NCBI RefSeq assembly: GCF_024704385.1 | Contig: NZ_JAJDFX010000002.1 | Location: forward strand, 1,798,001 to 1,862,000 | Direction: 5' to 3' | Length of the DNA stretch: 64,000 nucleotides | From: Cellulomonas sp. P24 | GTDB taxonomy: Bacteria > Actinomycetota > Actinomycetes > Actinomycetales > Cellulomonadaceae | Shown here: positions 51,059-58,871 of the stretch, in pieces | How positions within the stretch are numbered: position 1 is the first letter of the stretch | How the letters are laid out: each line of letters opens with the position of its first letter | Program-made: the position numbers and the translations under genes | Notes under the pieces: generated by a model | Told to the model about the DNA's origin: nothing | What the model saw: the letters and a program-made list of their open reading frames with translations, nothing else | Databases searched by the model: none

Positions 51059-52092
51059 GTGGGCGATCGCCGGTACTTCTCGGCCACGGCGAGCGTGCCG
51101 TCCTTCTGGGCCGTCCACAGCGCGGGCGGCAGGGCGTCCTCGCGGTGCGTCGTCGTCCAGCCGAGCATCTGCAGGCGTCGGATCATCGACAGCGCGCACG
51201 CAAGCTCCTCGTCGGTGCGGGAGAGCGGGCGGACCTCGGAGTAGCCCTCGACCCACTCCTGGGCCATCATCGGAGCGTCGTCGACGTGCTCCATGAAGGA
51301 CAGTGCCGACGCGAAGTCGTACAGGTACCAGGAGTACCCGCAGTCGTCGAAGTCGATGACCGTCAGCGTGCCGTCGTCGATCATGATGTTCGACGGGCGC
51401 AGGTCCGCGTGGATCAGTCCCCAGTCGGTCGGGGTGCGCGGGGCGCCGGTGATCGTCGCGAGCGCGGACCGCTCGGCGGACTCCAGGAGCCCGCGCTCGG
51501 CGGCGGTGAACGGCACCTCCTGCCACATGCCCCAGCGGCACGTCGGGCCCACCATGTCGGCGGTGGCCCACGAGTGCCGGCGGAAACCGGTCGGCGGGGT
51601 CCACGAGCCTGCGTGGTCGTGCAGGTGGGCCGTCGTCCGCCCGATCTCGCGGTAGTACGGGACCGGGTCGGTGAAGTCCTCGAGGATGCTCCCGGCGACG
51701 TACGAGTAGCTCACGCAGGACCACGACATGCCGCCGTCGTCGGCGATCACCGCCACGTAGGAGCCGTCGACCGTGGGGATCCCCCGCGGCACGCGCACGT
51801 ACTCGGAGCCCGCGAGCGCCGCCACCCACGCGACCTCCGACTCGAACTCGACCGACCCCGCCATGTAGCCGGGGCGGGCCACCCGGGTCACCGCGACCGG
51901 GATGCCACCGATCGCGACGAGGAACGTCGCGTTCTCCGACACGGTGATCAGGTCGACCGACGCGAGGGCCGGGTCCAGGTCCCACGCGCGGACGATCCCG
52001 GCGACGAGCCACCCGGGCGCGGACGTGCCCTTGGCGGAGGACTCGAAGAAGCCGGTCGCGGGCGCGGTCTCGACGAAGGGGTTGCTGGTCAT
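51043..52092 (-). CDS. APH-family small-molecule kinase, copy 1 (probable ethanolamine-type kinase)
   Basis: 349 residues. The aminoglycoside phosphotransferase fold is shown by HADLRPSNIMID (catalytic Asp, residues ~228-239) and TVIDFDDCGYSWYLYDFA (metal Asp). The N-terminal lobe (VSENATFLVAIGGIPVAVTRVARPGYM) is like homoserine/choline/ethanolamine kinases. It shares about 75% identity by eye with the kinase at 56358, and the two flank an ethanolamine permease and phospho-lyase. GGGAG precedes the ATG. Promoter elements at 52144-52237. HAD gene follows in the same operon. Confidence 0.85.
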   Translation of the reverse strand: MTSNPFVETAPATGFFESSAKGTSAPGWLVAGIVRAWDLDPALASVDLITVSENATFLVAIGGIPVAVTRVARPGYMAGSVEFESEVAWVAALAGSEYVRVPRGIPTVDGSYVAVIADDGGMSWSCVSYSYVAGSILEDFTDPVPYYREIGRTTAHLHDHAGSWTPPTGFRRHSWATADMVGPTCRWGMWQEVPFTAAERGLLESAERSALATITGAPRTPTDWGLIHADLRPSNIMIDDGTLTVIDFDDCGYSWYLYDFASALSFMEHVDDAPMMAQEWVEGYSEVRPLSRTDEELACALSMIRRLQMLGWTTTHREDALPPALWTAQKDGTLAVAEKYRRSPTWLLD

Positions 52093-52415
52093 CGTATTTC
52101 TCCCATCAAAAATGCTGCGCGATGGGGCCGGCGGTCACCTTGGAAGATAGACGCCTGCAGGCGCCCCGGCAAGGACTTCACGGGGTCTGCGCGGACTTCC
52201 GGGTCCTCCAGGACACTTGTTCACAAGCCATTAACATTCGGGGCTCCGGCGGTAACACAGATATTACATCCGGCGCTGTTCCCGGTCGGGGCCGGGCAGA
52301 ACCATGGAGCCATCGGTACACGCGGGCTTGGCGGTCCGCTCCTGCACAGCTCCACCGGTGCGGCCCCAACGACGTCGTCCCACCGGCCCTCATCGACCGC
52401 ACATGGGAGGCAGAC
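52093..52415. promoter_or_regulatory. Divergent regulatory region of kinase 1 and permease
   Basis: For kinase 1 (minus strand): -35 TTGCCG at 52172-52167, 17-base spacer, -10 TATCTT at 52149-52144, about 50 bases from the ATG. The 12-bp palindrome CGCCTGCAGGCG (52152-52163) fills the spacer, a typical repressor position. GCCATTAACAT at 52227-52237 lies upstream. This region is AT-rich compared with its surroundings and also must serve the permease gene at 52416. Confidence 0.65.
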
Positions 52416-53927
52416 GTGAGCCAGACGACGATGACCAGTGTCTCGGGGGTGACCTACGCCCAGGCCGAGGAAGGGTATTTCGAGAAGCGCGGCCTGGTGC
52501 GCTCCGCAGGATTCTGGGGACTCACCGGGATCGGGGTGGCCGCCGTGATCTCCGGGGATTTCTCCGGATGGAACGGTGGAATTGGGACGGCCGGGTGGGG
52601 AGGATTCCTCATCGCCACCGTCCTGGTCACGGTGATGTATTTCGGAATGCTGTTCAGCATCGGTGAGATGTCCGCGGCGATGCCGCACACCGGCGGCGCG
52701 TACTCGTTCGCACGTGCGGCGATGGGCCCCTGGGGCGGGTTCGTCACCGGGCTCGCCGAGTCCGTCGAGTACGTCATGACCACCGGGGTCGTCGTGTACT
52801 TCTCCGGTCAGTACGCCGACTCGATCGCGACCACGCTGTTCGGGGCGTCGTTGCCGGTCTGGGCGTGGTGGATCGTCATCTACGGGGTCTTCCTCGCCCT
52901 GAACACCTTCGGCGCCGCGACGTCGTTCCGGTTCGCGATCGTCGTGTCGATCATCTCGCTCGCGGTGCTGGCGATCTTCGGCATCGCCGCACTCGCCTCG
53001 AGCAACCTCGACCTCGGCAAGCTGTTCGACATCGCCCCCGACGCCGGGCAGAGCACGTTCCTGCCGCACGGCATCAGCGGGGTGTTCTTCGCGCTGCCGT
53101 TCGCGATGTGGCTGTTCCTCGGCATCGAGGAGCTGCCGCTCGCCGCCGAGGAGTCGCACACCCCGACCAAGGACATCCCGCGCGCCGGCTTCTGGGGCAT
53201 GGTGACCCTGGTGATCAGTGGGCTCGTCGTCGTGGTGCTCAACCCCGCCGTCACCGGCGCGAACGCCCTGAGCAGCTCGGGTGAGCCGTTGCTCGACGGG
53301 TTCCGGGCAATCCTGCCGAACAGCAACATCGCGGCGGTGCTGTCCGCGTTCGCCCTCGTCGGTCTGCTCGCCTCGACGCAGGGGATCATGTACGCCTACG
53401 GCCGCAACATCTACTCGCTGTCACGGGCCGGGTACTACCCGAAGTTCCTCTCGCTGACCGGCACCCGCAAGACGCCGTGGGCCGCGCTCCTGATGGGTGC
53501 CGCGATCGGGTTCGCCGCGCTGTTCGTCGTCCAGTACGGCGTCGCCGCGGCCGGCAGCGTGGTGCTCAACATCGCCGTCTGGGGCGCCGTGATCGCCTAC
53601 GTGCTGCAGATGGTCTCGTTCGTCCTGCTGCGCCGGAAGTTCCCTGCCGCGGTGCGGCCCTACACGAGCCCGACCGGCATCATCGGCGCGGTCGTCGCCG
53701 GTCTGCTCGCGGCGATGATCTTCGTCGGGGTCATGCTCAACCCCGACTACCGGCTCGCGATCATCGCGATCGCCGTGGTGTTCGCGATCGGCCTCGGCAC
53801 GTTCGCGGTGTACGGCCGCAAGCGGCTGATCCTGTCCCCGGAGGAGGAGTACGCACTCAACGGTGGGCTCCAGGCCGAGGCGGACGCCGAGCTGGACGAC
53901 GAGCTGGATGTGATGCTCACCCGGTGA
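52416..53927 (+). CDS. Ethanolamine permease-like APC transporter
   Basis: 503 residues, 12 helices. GLTGIGVAAVISGDFSGWNGGIGTAGWGGFLIA and GGAYSFARAAMGPWGGFVTGLAESVEYVM match the ethanolamine permease group, as do FLGIEELPLAAEESHTPTKDIPRA and the acidic end SPEEEYAL. It would import ethanolamine or a close amine by proton symport. The start is GTG 52416 with GGGAGG 5 bases before. It leads the unit permease, phospho-lyase, GntR, and is divergent from kinase 1. Confidence 0.85.
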   Translation: MSQTTMTSVSGVTYAQAEEGYFEKRGLVRSAGFWGLTGIGVAAVISGDFSGWNGGIGTAGWGGFLIATVLVTVMYFGMLFSIGEMSAAMPHTGGAYSFARAAMGPWGGFVTGLAESVEYVMTTGVVVYFSGQYADSIATTLFGASLPVWAWWIVIYGVFLALNTFGAATSFRFAIVVSIISLAVLAIFGIAALASSNLDLGKLFDIAPDAGQSTFLPHGISGVFFALPFAMWLFLGIEELPLAAEESHTPTKDIPRAGFWGMVTLVISGLVVVVLNPAVTGANALSSSGEPLLDGFRAILPNSNIAAVLSAFALVGLLASTQGIMYAYGRNIYSLSRAGYYPKFLSLTGTRKTPWAALLMGAAIGFAALFVVQYGVAAAGSVVLNIAVWGAVIAYVLQMVSFVLLRRKFPAAVRPYTSPTGIIGAVVAGLLAAMIFVGVMLNPDYRLAIIAIAVVFAIGLGTFAVYGRKRLILSPEEEYALNGGLQAEADAELDDELDVMLTR

Positions 53928-54156
53928 GACCCGCGTGCACGGTGCGATCCGTGACGCCCCTGGCTCGAGCAGCGATGATGGGGCGTTCGAGGATCGCATC
54001 GTGCACGCCAGCCCTTCGGGGCCACGACGATCGCATCGCGCGCGCCCCTCGGGGCACGGTCGCGCGGTGCGGTCCCCTCGGACACCGAGGACCACACGAC
54101 ACACCCGGGCAGCACCTCCGCCGAGCCCGGTCGGAACCAGCACGAGGAGACCCACG
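53928..54156 (+). other. Gap between permease and phospho-lyase
   Basis: 229 noncoding bases with several GC-rich dyads: ACGCCCC...GGGGCGT near 53952-53986 and GGTCC-CCTCGG-ACAC-CGAGG-ACC near 54072-54095. One could be a terminator or attenuator between permease and phospho-lyase, allowing unequal expression. Confidence 0.4.
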
Positions 54157-55539
54157 GTGGCGACCCGCTCGACGATCATGGACACGAACAGCTTCCGGCC
54201 CGGCATGGCGGAGGCGCTGCCCGCACCGCTCCGTGAGCTGGCCGAGCGGCGGGAACGCGTGCTGGGGCCGTCGTACCGGCTCTTCTACCGCGAGCCCGTC
54301 CACCTGGTGCGCGGAGAGGCGGCGCACCTCTTCGACGCCGACGGGAACCAGTACCTCGACGTGTACAACAACGTCGCGTCCGTCGGCCACTGCCACCCGC
54401 GCGTCGTCGCGGCGATGACCGCCCAGGCGTCGACCCTCAACACGCACACGCGCTACCTGCACGAGGCGATCGTGCGGTACTCCGAGGACCTGCTCTCGAC
54501 GCTGCCCGACGCGATCGACAAGGTCATGTTCATGTGCACCGGCTCCGAGGCGAACGACCTCGCGGTCCGCGTCGCGCAGGCCTACACCGGTGGCACCGGC
54601 GTGATCGTCACGTCCGAGGCGTACCACGGCAACTCGATGCTGACCTCGGGGATCTCCCCCGCGCTCGGGACCGCGCAGCCGCTCGGTCGCGACGTGCGGA
54701 CCGTGCCCGCCCCGGACGCGGCGCGACTCCGGGCTGCGCTCGACGCGGCGGGCGCAGGTGCGACCGACCTGGGGACTCCGGACCTCGGGACGTGGTTCGC
54801 CGACCAGGTCGCCGCGCAGATCGCCGACCTCGAGCGTCACGGCACGCGCTTCGCGGCGTTCGTCGCCGACTCGATCTTCTCCTCCGACGGGGTCTTCCCC
54901 GACCCGGTGGGCTTCCTGGCTCCGGCGATCGAGGTCGTGCACCGCGCCGGCGGCGTGTTCGTCTCCGACGAGGTCCAGCCCGGCTTCGCGCGCACCGGCC
55001 AGACCTTCTGGGGGTTCGAGCGTCATGGCGTCGTCCCTGACCTCGTGACCATGGGCAAGCCGATGGGCAACGGCATCCCGGTCTCCGCGATGGCCGCACG
55101 CAGCGAGGTGCTGGCGGCGTTCGGCGACTCGATCCCGTACTTCAACACGTTCGGCGGCAACCCCGTCTCGATCGCCGCGGCCCAGGCCGTGCTCGACGTC
55201 ATCCGCGACGAGGACCTCCAGCTCCACAGCGACCGCGTCGGGTCGCTCATGCTCGCGGGGCTGCGCGGGATGACTGCCGACCACCCGCTCGTCGGCGAGG
55301 TCCGCGGCGCCGGGCTGTACATCGGCGTGGACATCGTCACGGAACCCGAGTCACGGAACCCCGACCAGGCCACGGCCCTCGAGATCATCGAGAAGCTGCG
55401 CGAGCGCCGGGTGCTGACCTCGGTGTGCGGGGCCGGCGGCAACGTCCTCAAGCTGCGCCCGCCGCTCGCGTTCACCGACGCCGACCTCGCGACGTTCTTC
55501 ACCGCCTTCGACGAGGTCCTGGCGACGCTCCGGACATGA
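54157..55539 (+). CDS. Class III PLP enzyme, probable ethanolamine-phosphate phospho-lyase
   Basis: 460 residues from GTG 54157, with GAGGAG 8 bases upstream (ATG 54178 is an alternative). It is a fold-type I class III aminotransferase-like enzyme; PLP lysine in LVTMGKPMGNG. Specific likeness to the AGXT2L1/ETNPPL group: RERVLGPSYRLFY, YNNVASVGHCHPRVV, LNTHTRYLHE, GSEANDLAVRVA, FNTFGGNPVSIAAA, EVRGAGLYIGVDIV and NVLKLRPP. That group splits O-phosphoethanolamine to acetaldehyde, ammonia and phosphate rather than transaminating. With kinases, permease and regulator alongside, the same reaction is likely here. ATGA overlap with the GntR gene. Confidence 0.87.
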   Translation: MATRSTIMDTNSFRPGMAEALPAPLRELAERRERVLGPSYRLFYREPVHLVRGEAAHLFDADGNQYLDVYNNVASVGHCHPRVVAAMTAQASTLNTHTRYLHEAIVRYSEDLLSTLPDAIDKVMFMCTGSEANDLAVRVAQAYTGGTGVIVTSEAYHGNSMLTSGISPALGTAQPLGRDVRTVPAPDAARLRAALDAAGAGATDLGTPDLGTWFADQVAAQIADLERHGTRFAAFVADSIFSSDGVFPDPVGFLAPAIEVVHRAGGVFVSDEVQPGFARTGQTFWGFERHGVVPDLVTMGKPMGNGIPVSAMAARSEVLAAFGDSIPYFNTFGGNPVSIAAAQAVLDVIRDEDLQLHSDRVGSLMLAGLRGMTADHPLVGEVRGAGLYIGVDIVTEPESRNPDQATALEIIEKLRERRVLTSVCGAGGNVLKLRPPLAFTDADLATFFTAFDEVLATLRT

Positions 55540-56315
55540 GCACCCCGGTCGACCTGCTGTGCTCGCGGATCCGCTCGTTGATCCGCGAGCACGAGGTGCG
55601 CGCCGGGGACCGGATCGGCGACGAGCGCTCTCTCGCCGCCTCGCTCGGGGTTCCGCGGTCGCGACTGCGCCTGGCCCTCGACCGGCTCGAGGCCGACGGG
55701 GTCGTGCGACGGCGCATCGGTCGCGGCGGTGGGGTCGTCGCGTCGGACGGACGCCTGGAACGGAACCTCAACACGATCGAGGGACTGCCGGAGATCGCCC
55801 GCCAGCAGGGGGTGCGGCTCGAGACCCGTGTGCTGCGTGCCGAGATCGCGCAGGCCTCCGGCCAGGACCAGCGGCTCCTCGACCTCGCGCCGGGCGACCA
55901 CGTGTACCGGCTCCTGCGGCTGCGCGTCGCCGACGGTCACCCGTTGTCGCTCGAGGCGACCCGGCTGCCGACGGTGCCCTTCCCCGACCTTCTCCAGCAG
56001 GACCTCTCGAGCCTGTACGCCCTGCTGCGTGCGCGCTACGGCGTCTCCCCCGGCTACAGCGACGAGACGCTCGAGCTCACGCTCGCCGACGACGAGCAGG
56101 CCCGCCACCTCGAGGTCGCGACCGGCACCCCACTGATCCACGTGCACCGCGTCACGACGGCCTCCGACGACCGGCCGATCGAGATCGGACGCGAGTACTT
56201 CGTCGGCGCGGACGTGCGCTTCCACCTCCGCAAGTACGGGTACGTGCGGCATGCGCCACGCTCGCACGACGGCGATCACCCCGACGGGGGCGAGCACCTG
56301 CACGACGGCGGGTGA
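55536..56315 (+). CDS. GntR family regulator, HutC/UTRA type
   Basis: 259 residues. The N-terminal winged HTH reads IRSLIREHEVRAGDRIGDERSLAASLGVPRSRLRLALDRLEADGVVRRRIGRGGGVV. The UTRA ligand domain follows (~90-245): RLLRLRVADGHPLSLEATRLPTVPFPDLL and GTPLIHVHRVTTASDDRPIEIGREYFVG. UTRA proteins usually repress catabolic genes until they bind the substrate or a phosphorylated intermediate. Start overlaps the phospho-lyase stop. It is the expected regulator of both kinase promoters and the permease. Confidence 0.92.
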   Translation: MSTPVDLLCSRIRSLIREHEVRAGDRIGDERSLAASLGVPRSRLRLALDRLEADGVVRRRIGRGGGVVASDGRLERNLNTIEGLPEIARQQGVRLETRVLRAEIAQASGQDQRLLDLAPGDHVYRLLRLRVADGHPLSLEATRLPTVPFPDLLQQDLSSLYALLRARYGVSPGYSDETLELTLADDEQARHLEVATGTPLIHVHRVTTASDDRPIEIGREYFVGADVRFHLRKYGYVRHAPRSHDGDHPDGGEHLHDGG

Positions 56316-56325
56316 GCACGGGAGG

Positions 56326-56373
56326 TCAGTCGTCCATCAGCTCAGTCGTCCATCAGCTCAGTCGTCCATCAGC
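56326..56373. repeat. Three 16-bp copies of the kinase 2 gene end
   Basis: On the minus strand GCTGATGGACGACTGA occurs three times in a row. The first (56373-56358) is the true gene end (L-M-D-D-stop); the other two lie downstream toward the GntR gene. As 16 is not a multiple of 3, the TGA codons fall in all three frames. Confidence 0.93.
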
Positions 56374-57410
56374 CAGGTCGGCGACCGGAGGAACTTCTCG
56401 GCGACGACGAGCGTCCCGTCGCGCCGCGCGGCCCAGAGGTCAGCCGGCAGGGCGTCCTCGCGGTGGGTCGTCGTCCAGCCGAGCATCTGCAGGCGTCGGA
56501 TCATCGACAGCGCGCACGCGACCTGGACGTCGGCGCGAGTGAGCGGGCGGACCTCCGCATACCCGTCGATCCACTCGTGGGCCATGGTCGGTGCGGCGTC
56601 GAGGTGCTCGACGAAGGACAGCGCCGCGGCGAAGTCGTACATGTACCAGCAGTAGCCGGAGTCGTCGAAGTCGATCACCGTCAGACCGGCCTCGTCGATC
56701 ATGATGTTCGACGGGCGCAGGTCCGCGTGGATCAGCCCCCAGTCGTCGGGCGAGCGCACGACGCTGCCGAGCGTCGCGAGCGCGGTGAGCTCGGCGGACT
56801 TGACCAGGTCACGCTCGGCGGACCTGAAGGCGACGTCCTGCCACATGCCCCACCGGCACGTCGGCCCGACCATGTCCGACGTCGCCCAGGAGTGGCGGCG
56901 GAAGCCTGCGGGCGGCTCCCACGCGCCGGTGTGATCGTGCAGGTGGGCGGTCGTGCGGCCGATCTCGCGGTAGTACGGCAGCGGGTCCGTGACGTCCTGC
57001 AGCACGCCGCCGTCGACGTACGAGAAGCTCACGCACCACCAGCCGTGACCGCGGTCGTCGAGGATCACCGCGACGTACGAGCCGTCGTGCGTGCGGATCC
57101 CCCGCGGCACCCGGACGTACTCCGAGGTTGCGAGGGCCGAGACCCACGCGAGCTCGGACTCGAACTCGTCGGCGCTCGTCATGTAGCCCGGCCGCGCGAC
57201 GCGGGTGACCAGCACGGGCACCCCTCCGGAGGACACGACGAAGGTCGCGTTCTCGGAGACCGCCGCCAGGACGACCGTCGTGCGTGCGGGATCCAGCTCC
57301 CAGGACTCGACGATCCCGGCCACCAGCCAGTCGGGCGCCTCGGAGCCCGCGGAAGAGGATTCGAAGAACCCCGTCCGGGCGCTCAGATCGACGACGCGGT
57401 GTGCACCCAT
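56358..57410 (-). CDS. APH-family small-molecule kinase, copy 2 (probable ethanolamine-type kinase)
   Basis: 350 residues from ATG 57410 with GGGGAGG 6 bases upstream. Same domains as kinase 1: HADLRPSNIMID near 228, TVIDFDDSGYCWYMYDFA near 248, and long identical stretches such as WLVAGIV, RVARPGYM, EYVRVPRGI, YYREIGRTTAHLHDH and RRLQMLGWTTTHREDALP. Two near-identical kinases around one pathway suggest either dose or different but related substrates. It is convergent with the GntR gene and has its own promoter copy (57461-57554). Its last 16 bases are repeated downstream. Confidence 0.85.
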   Translation of the reverse strand: MGAHRVVDLSARTGFFESSSAGSEAPDWLVAGIVESWELDPARTTVVLAAVSENATFVVSSGGVPVLVTRVARPGYMTSADEFESELAWVSALATSEYVRVPRGIRTHDGSYVAVILDDRGHGWWCVSFSYVDGGVLQDVTDPLPYYREIGRTTAHLHDHTGAWEPPAGFRRHSWATSDMVGPTCRWGMWQDVAFRSAERDLVKSAELTALATLGSVVRSPDDWGLIHADLRPSNIMIDEAGLTVIDFDDSGYCWYMYDFAAALSFVEHLDAAPTMAHEWIDGYAEVRPLTRADVQVACALSMIRRLQMLGWTTTHREDALPADLWAARRDGTLVVAEKFLRSPTWLMDD

Positions 57411-57808
57411 GACCGACCTCCCCTCAGGAATGCTGCGAGACGGGCCAGGTGATGGTGACGAAACTAGGTGCGATCCGGGGGTGCGGCAAGGCCTGCAGGC
57501 CGCGATTTCCGCATTCTGGTACGACCGGGCGGAGTATTTACATGCCATTAACATCTGCGGCTGGATGAGCACCGCAAGCGGACATCGGGCGAGGTGGATG
57601 TCCGCCTCCAGGCGGCCGGCGCGGCTTCGGGCGAAGCGGCCTGCGCGCGGCGGTGCGCGGCGGTGCGCGGCGGCGGCGCGAGCACCGACGAGAGAGTCGC
57701 GAACCCATCCCCGGAATTCGGGAACTGAATTGTGCTGGCTCCGGGTGTCAAATATGAGAACCTGGAACGCGCTCACCGATTTTCGCCCGACAGCTCTGGA
57801 GTGGATCC
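57411..57808. promoter_or_regulatory. Kinase 2 promoter region
   Basis: Minus strand: -35 TTGCCG (57489-57484), 17-base spacer, -10 TAGTTT (57466-57461), about 50 bases before the ATG. GGCCTGCAGGCC (57490-57501) abuts the -35. GCCATTAACAT (57544-57554) lies at the same distance from the -35 as at kinase 1. The leader CGCAGCATT also matches kinase 1. The remainder (57560-57800) is noncoding and includes the promoter of the small gene at 57809. Confidence 0.65.
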
Positions 57809-57976
57809 ATGTACATGGCAGGTGGTTTCGGGCTCGTCGCGCTCCTCATCCCTGTCGTGATGTTCCTGCTCGTGGTTCTCGTCCTGTACCTCGTGATCCG
57901 CCGAGCAGTCCGCGACGGCATTCGTGACGCGCGAGACGACCTTCCGCCGGGCCCGCGGCCGGGCGGCTGGGCCTGA
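57809..57976 (+). CDS. Small single-helix membrane protein, 55 residues
   Basis: MYMAGGFGLVALLIPVV and MFLLVVLVLYLVI form one hydrophobic helix (~5-30), followed by RRAVRDGIRDARDD (amphipathic, charged) and a proline-rich end. GGAG stands 7 bases before the ATG. The pattern (helix plus charged tail) is common for small membrane proteins that accompany envelope or regulatory complexes; no family is recognised. It sits alone between the kinase 2 promoter and a convergent methyltransferase gene. Confidence 0.6.
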   Translation: MYMAGGFGLVALLIPVVMFLLVVLVLYLVIRRAVRDGIRDARDDLPPGPRPGGWA

Positions 57977-58014
57977 GCGGGTCGCCGGCTGTCACGTGAT
58001 CGAGGGCGGGGTCG

Positions 58015-58722
58015 TCAGCGCCGGAACAGACCGGCCCACAGGAAGTCCTCGCCGAACGTGTCGCTGTCGGCGGGTTGCGGGTGCATCCGTCGCAGCTCGA
58101 GCTCGGTGAGCCAGCCGAACGTCCGCCGGAGCTCGTCGGCGCTGTAGGCGAGACCACCACCGAGGTTGCCGTCCCGGTAGAGCGCGAGATCCGACTGCTC
58201 GGTGCCCATGCCACCGGCGGCGAAGCACGCCAGGACGAAGGTTCCCCCGGGGCGGAGCGTGCGCTCGAGGAGGGCGCGGTAGCTGATCCGCCGGTGCGGC
58301 GGGAGGTGGTGGAAGCAGCCGCTGTCGAGGACCAGGTCGTACCCGTCGGTCGCGACGTCAGGAGGGGGCCAGCCGAAGATGTCCGCCTGGACGAACGTGA
58401 CGTCGACACCCGCCGTGTCCGCACGCTCACGCCCCCAGGCAAGGGCCTCGGCCGACAGGTCCAGCGCGTCCACCCGGCACCCGTGCTCGGCGAGCCACAC
58501 GGCGTTGCGTCCCGGCCCGCACCCGAGCTCGAGCACACGCGCTCCCGGCGGGAGATCGAGCCTGCCGTCCCGGTGCCACTCGACCAGGCTCTCGTCGGGC
58601 GCACACCGGAAGAACGGGACGTCGCGTCCACGGTCGGTGTAGAAGCTGTCCCACCAGGCGGCGCCGGCACCGTCGGACCAGCGGTGGGCGCGCTCGTCGA
58701 ACAGCGCGTCGAGCAACGTCAT
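58015..58722 (-). CDS. Class I SAM-dependent methyltransferase
   Basis: 235 residues from ATG 58722, with GGAAG upstream; the frame is open back to an ATG at 58806 but that part lacks homology. SAM motif ARVLELGCGPGRNAVWLA near 65, VDALDLSAEAL (acidic loop), FVQADIFGWPP and LVLDSGCFHHLPPHRR. The F-F-R-C-A-P-D-E-S-L start and late R-R-M-H-P are typical of a small Methyltransf_25 group near thiopurine-like methyltransferases. Substrate unknown. Confidence 0.85.
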   Translation of the reverse strand: MTLLDALFDERAHRWSDGAGAAWWDSFYTDRGRDVPFFRCAPDESLVEWHRDGRLDLPPGARVLELGCGPGRNAVWLAEHGCRVDALDLSAEALAWGRERADTAGVDVTFVQADIFGWPPPDVATDGYDLVLDSGCFHHLPPHRRISYRALLERTLRPGGTFVLACFAAGGMGTEQSDLALYRDGNLGGGLAYSADELRRTFGWLTELELRRMHPQPADSDTFGEDFLWAGLFRR

Positions 58723-58871
58723 GACGTCTTCCACCGACTGGACCGAACGCCCTGTCACCAGCACCACACTCCGCTCAGAAAGTACCTTTGACGTGCGCAG
58801 ATGCACTGCCCCAGTCTAGTCGGGAGACTCCCGCCGCACAGGCCCGCAGGCCCCTGATCGACCGGTTCTCG

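Noticed and set aside
57541-57927. Long plus-strand frame over the kinase 2 upstream region
   Set aside because: It runs through the AT-richer promoter in Arg/Ala-rich translation; the short gene at 57809 in another frame has a ribosome site and a real helix.
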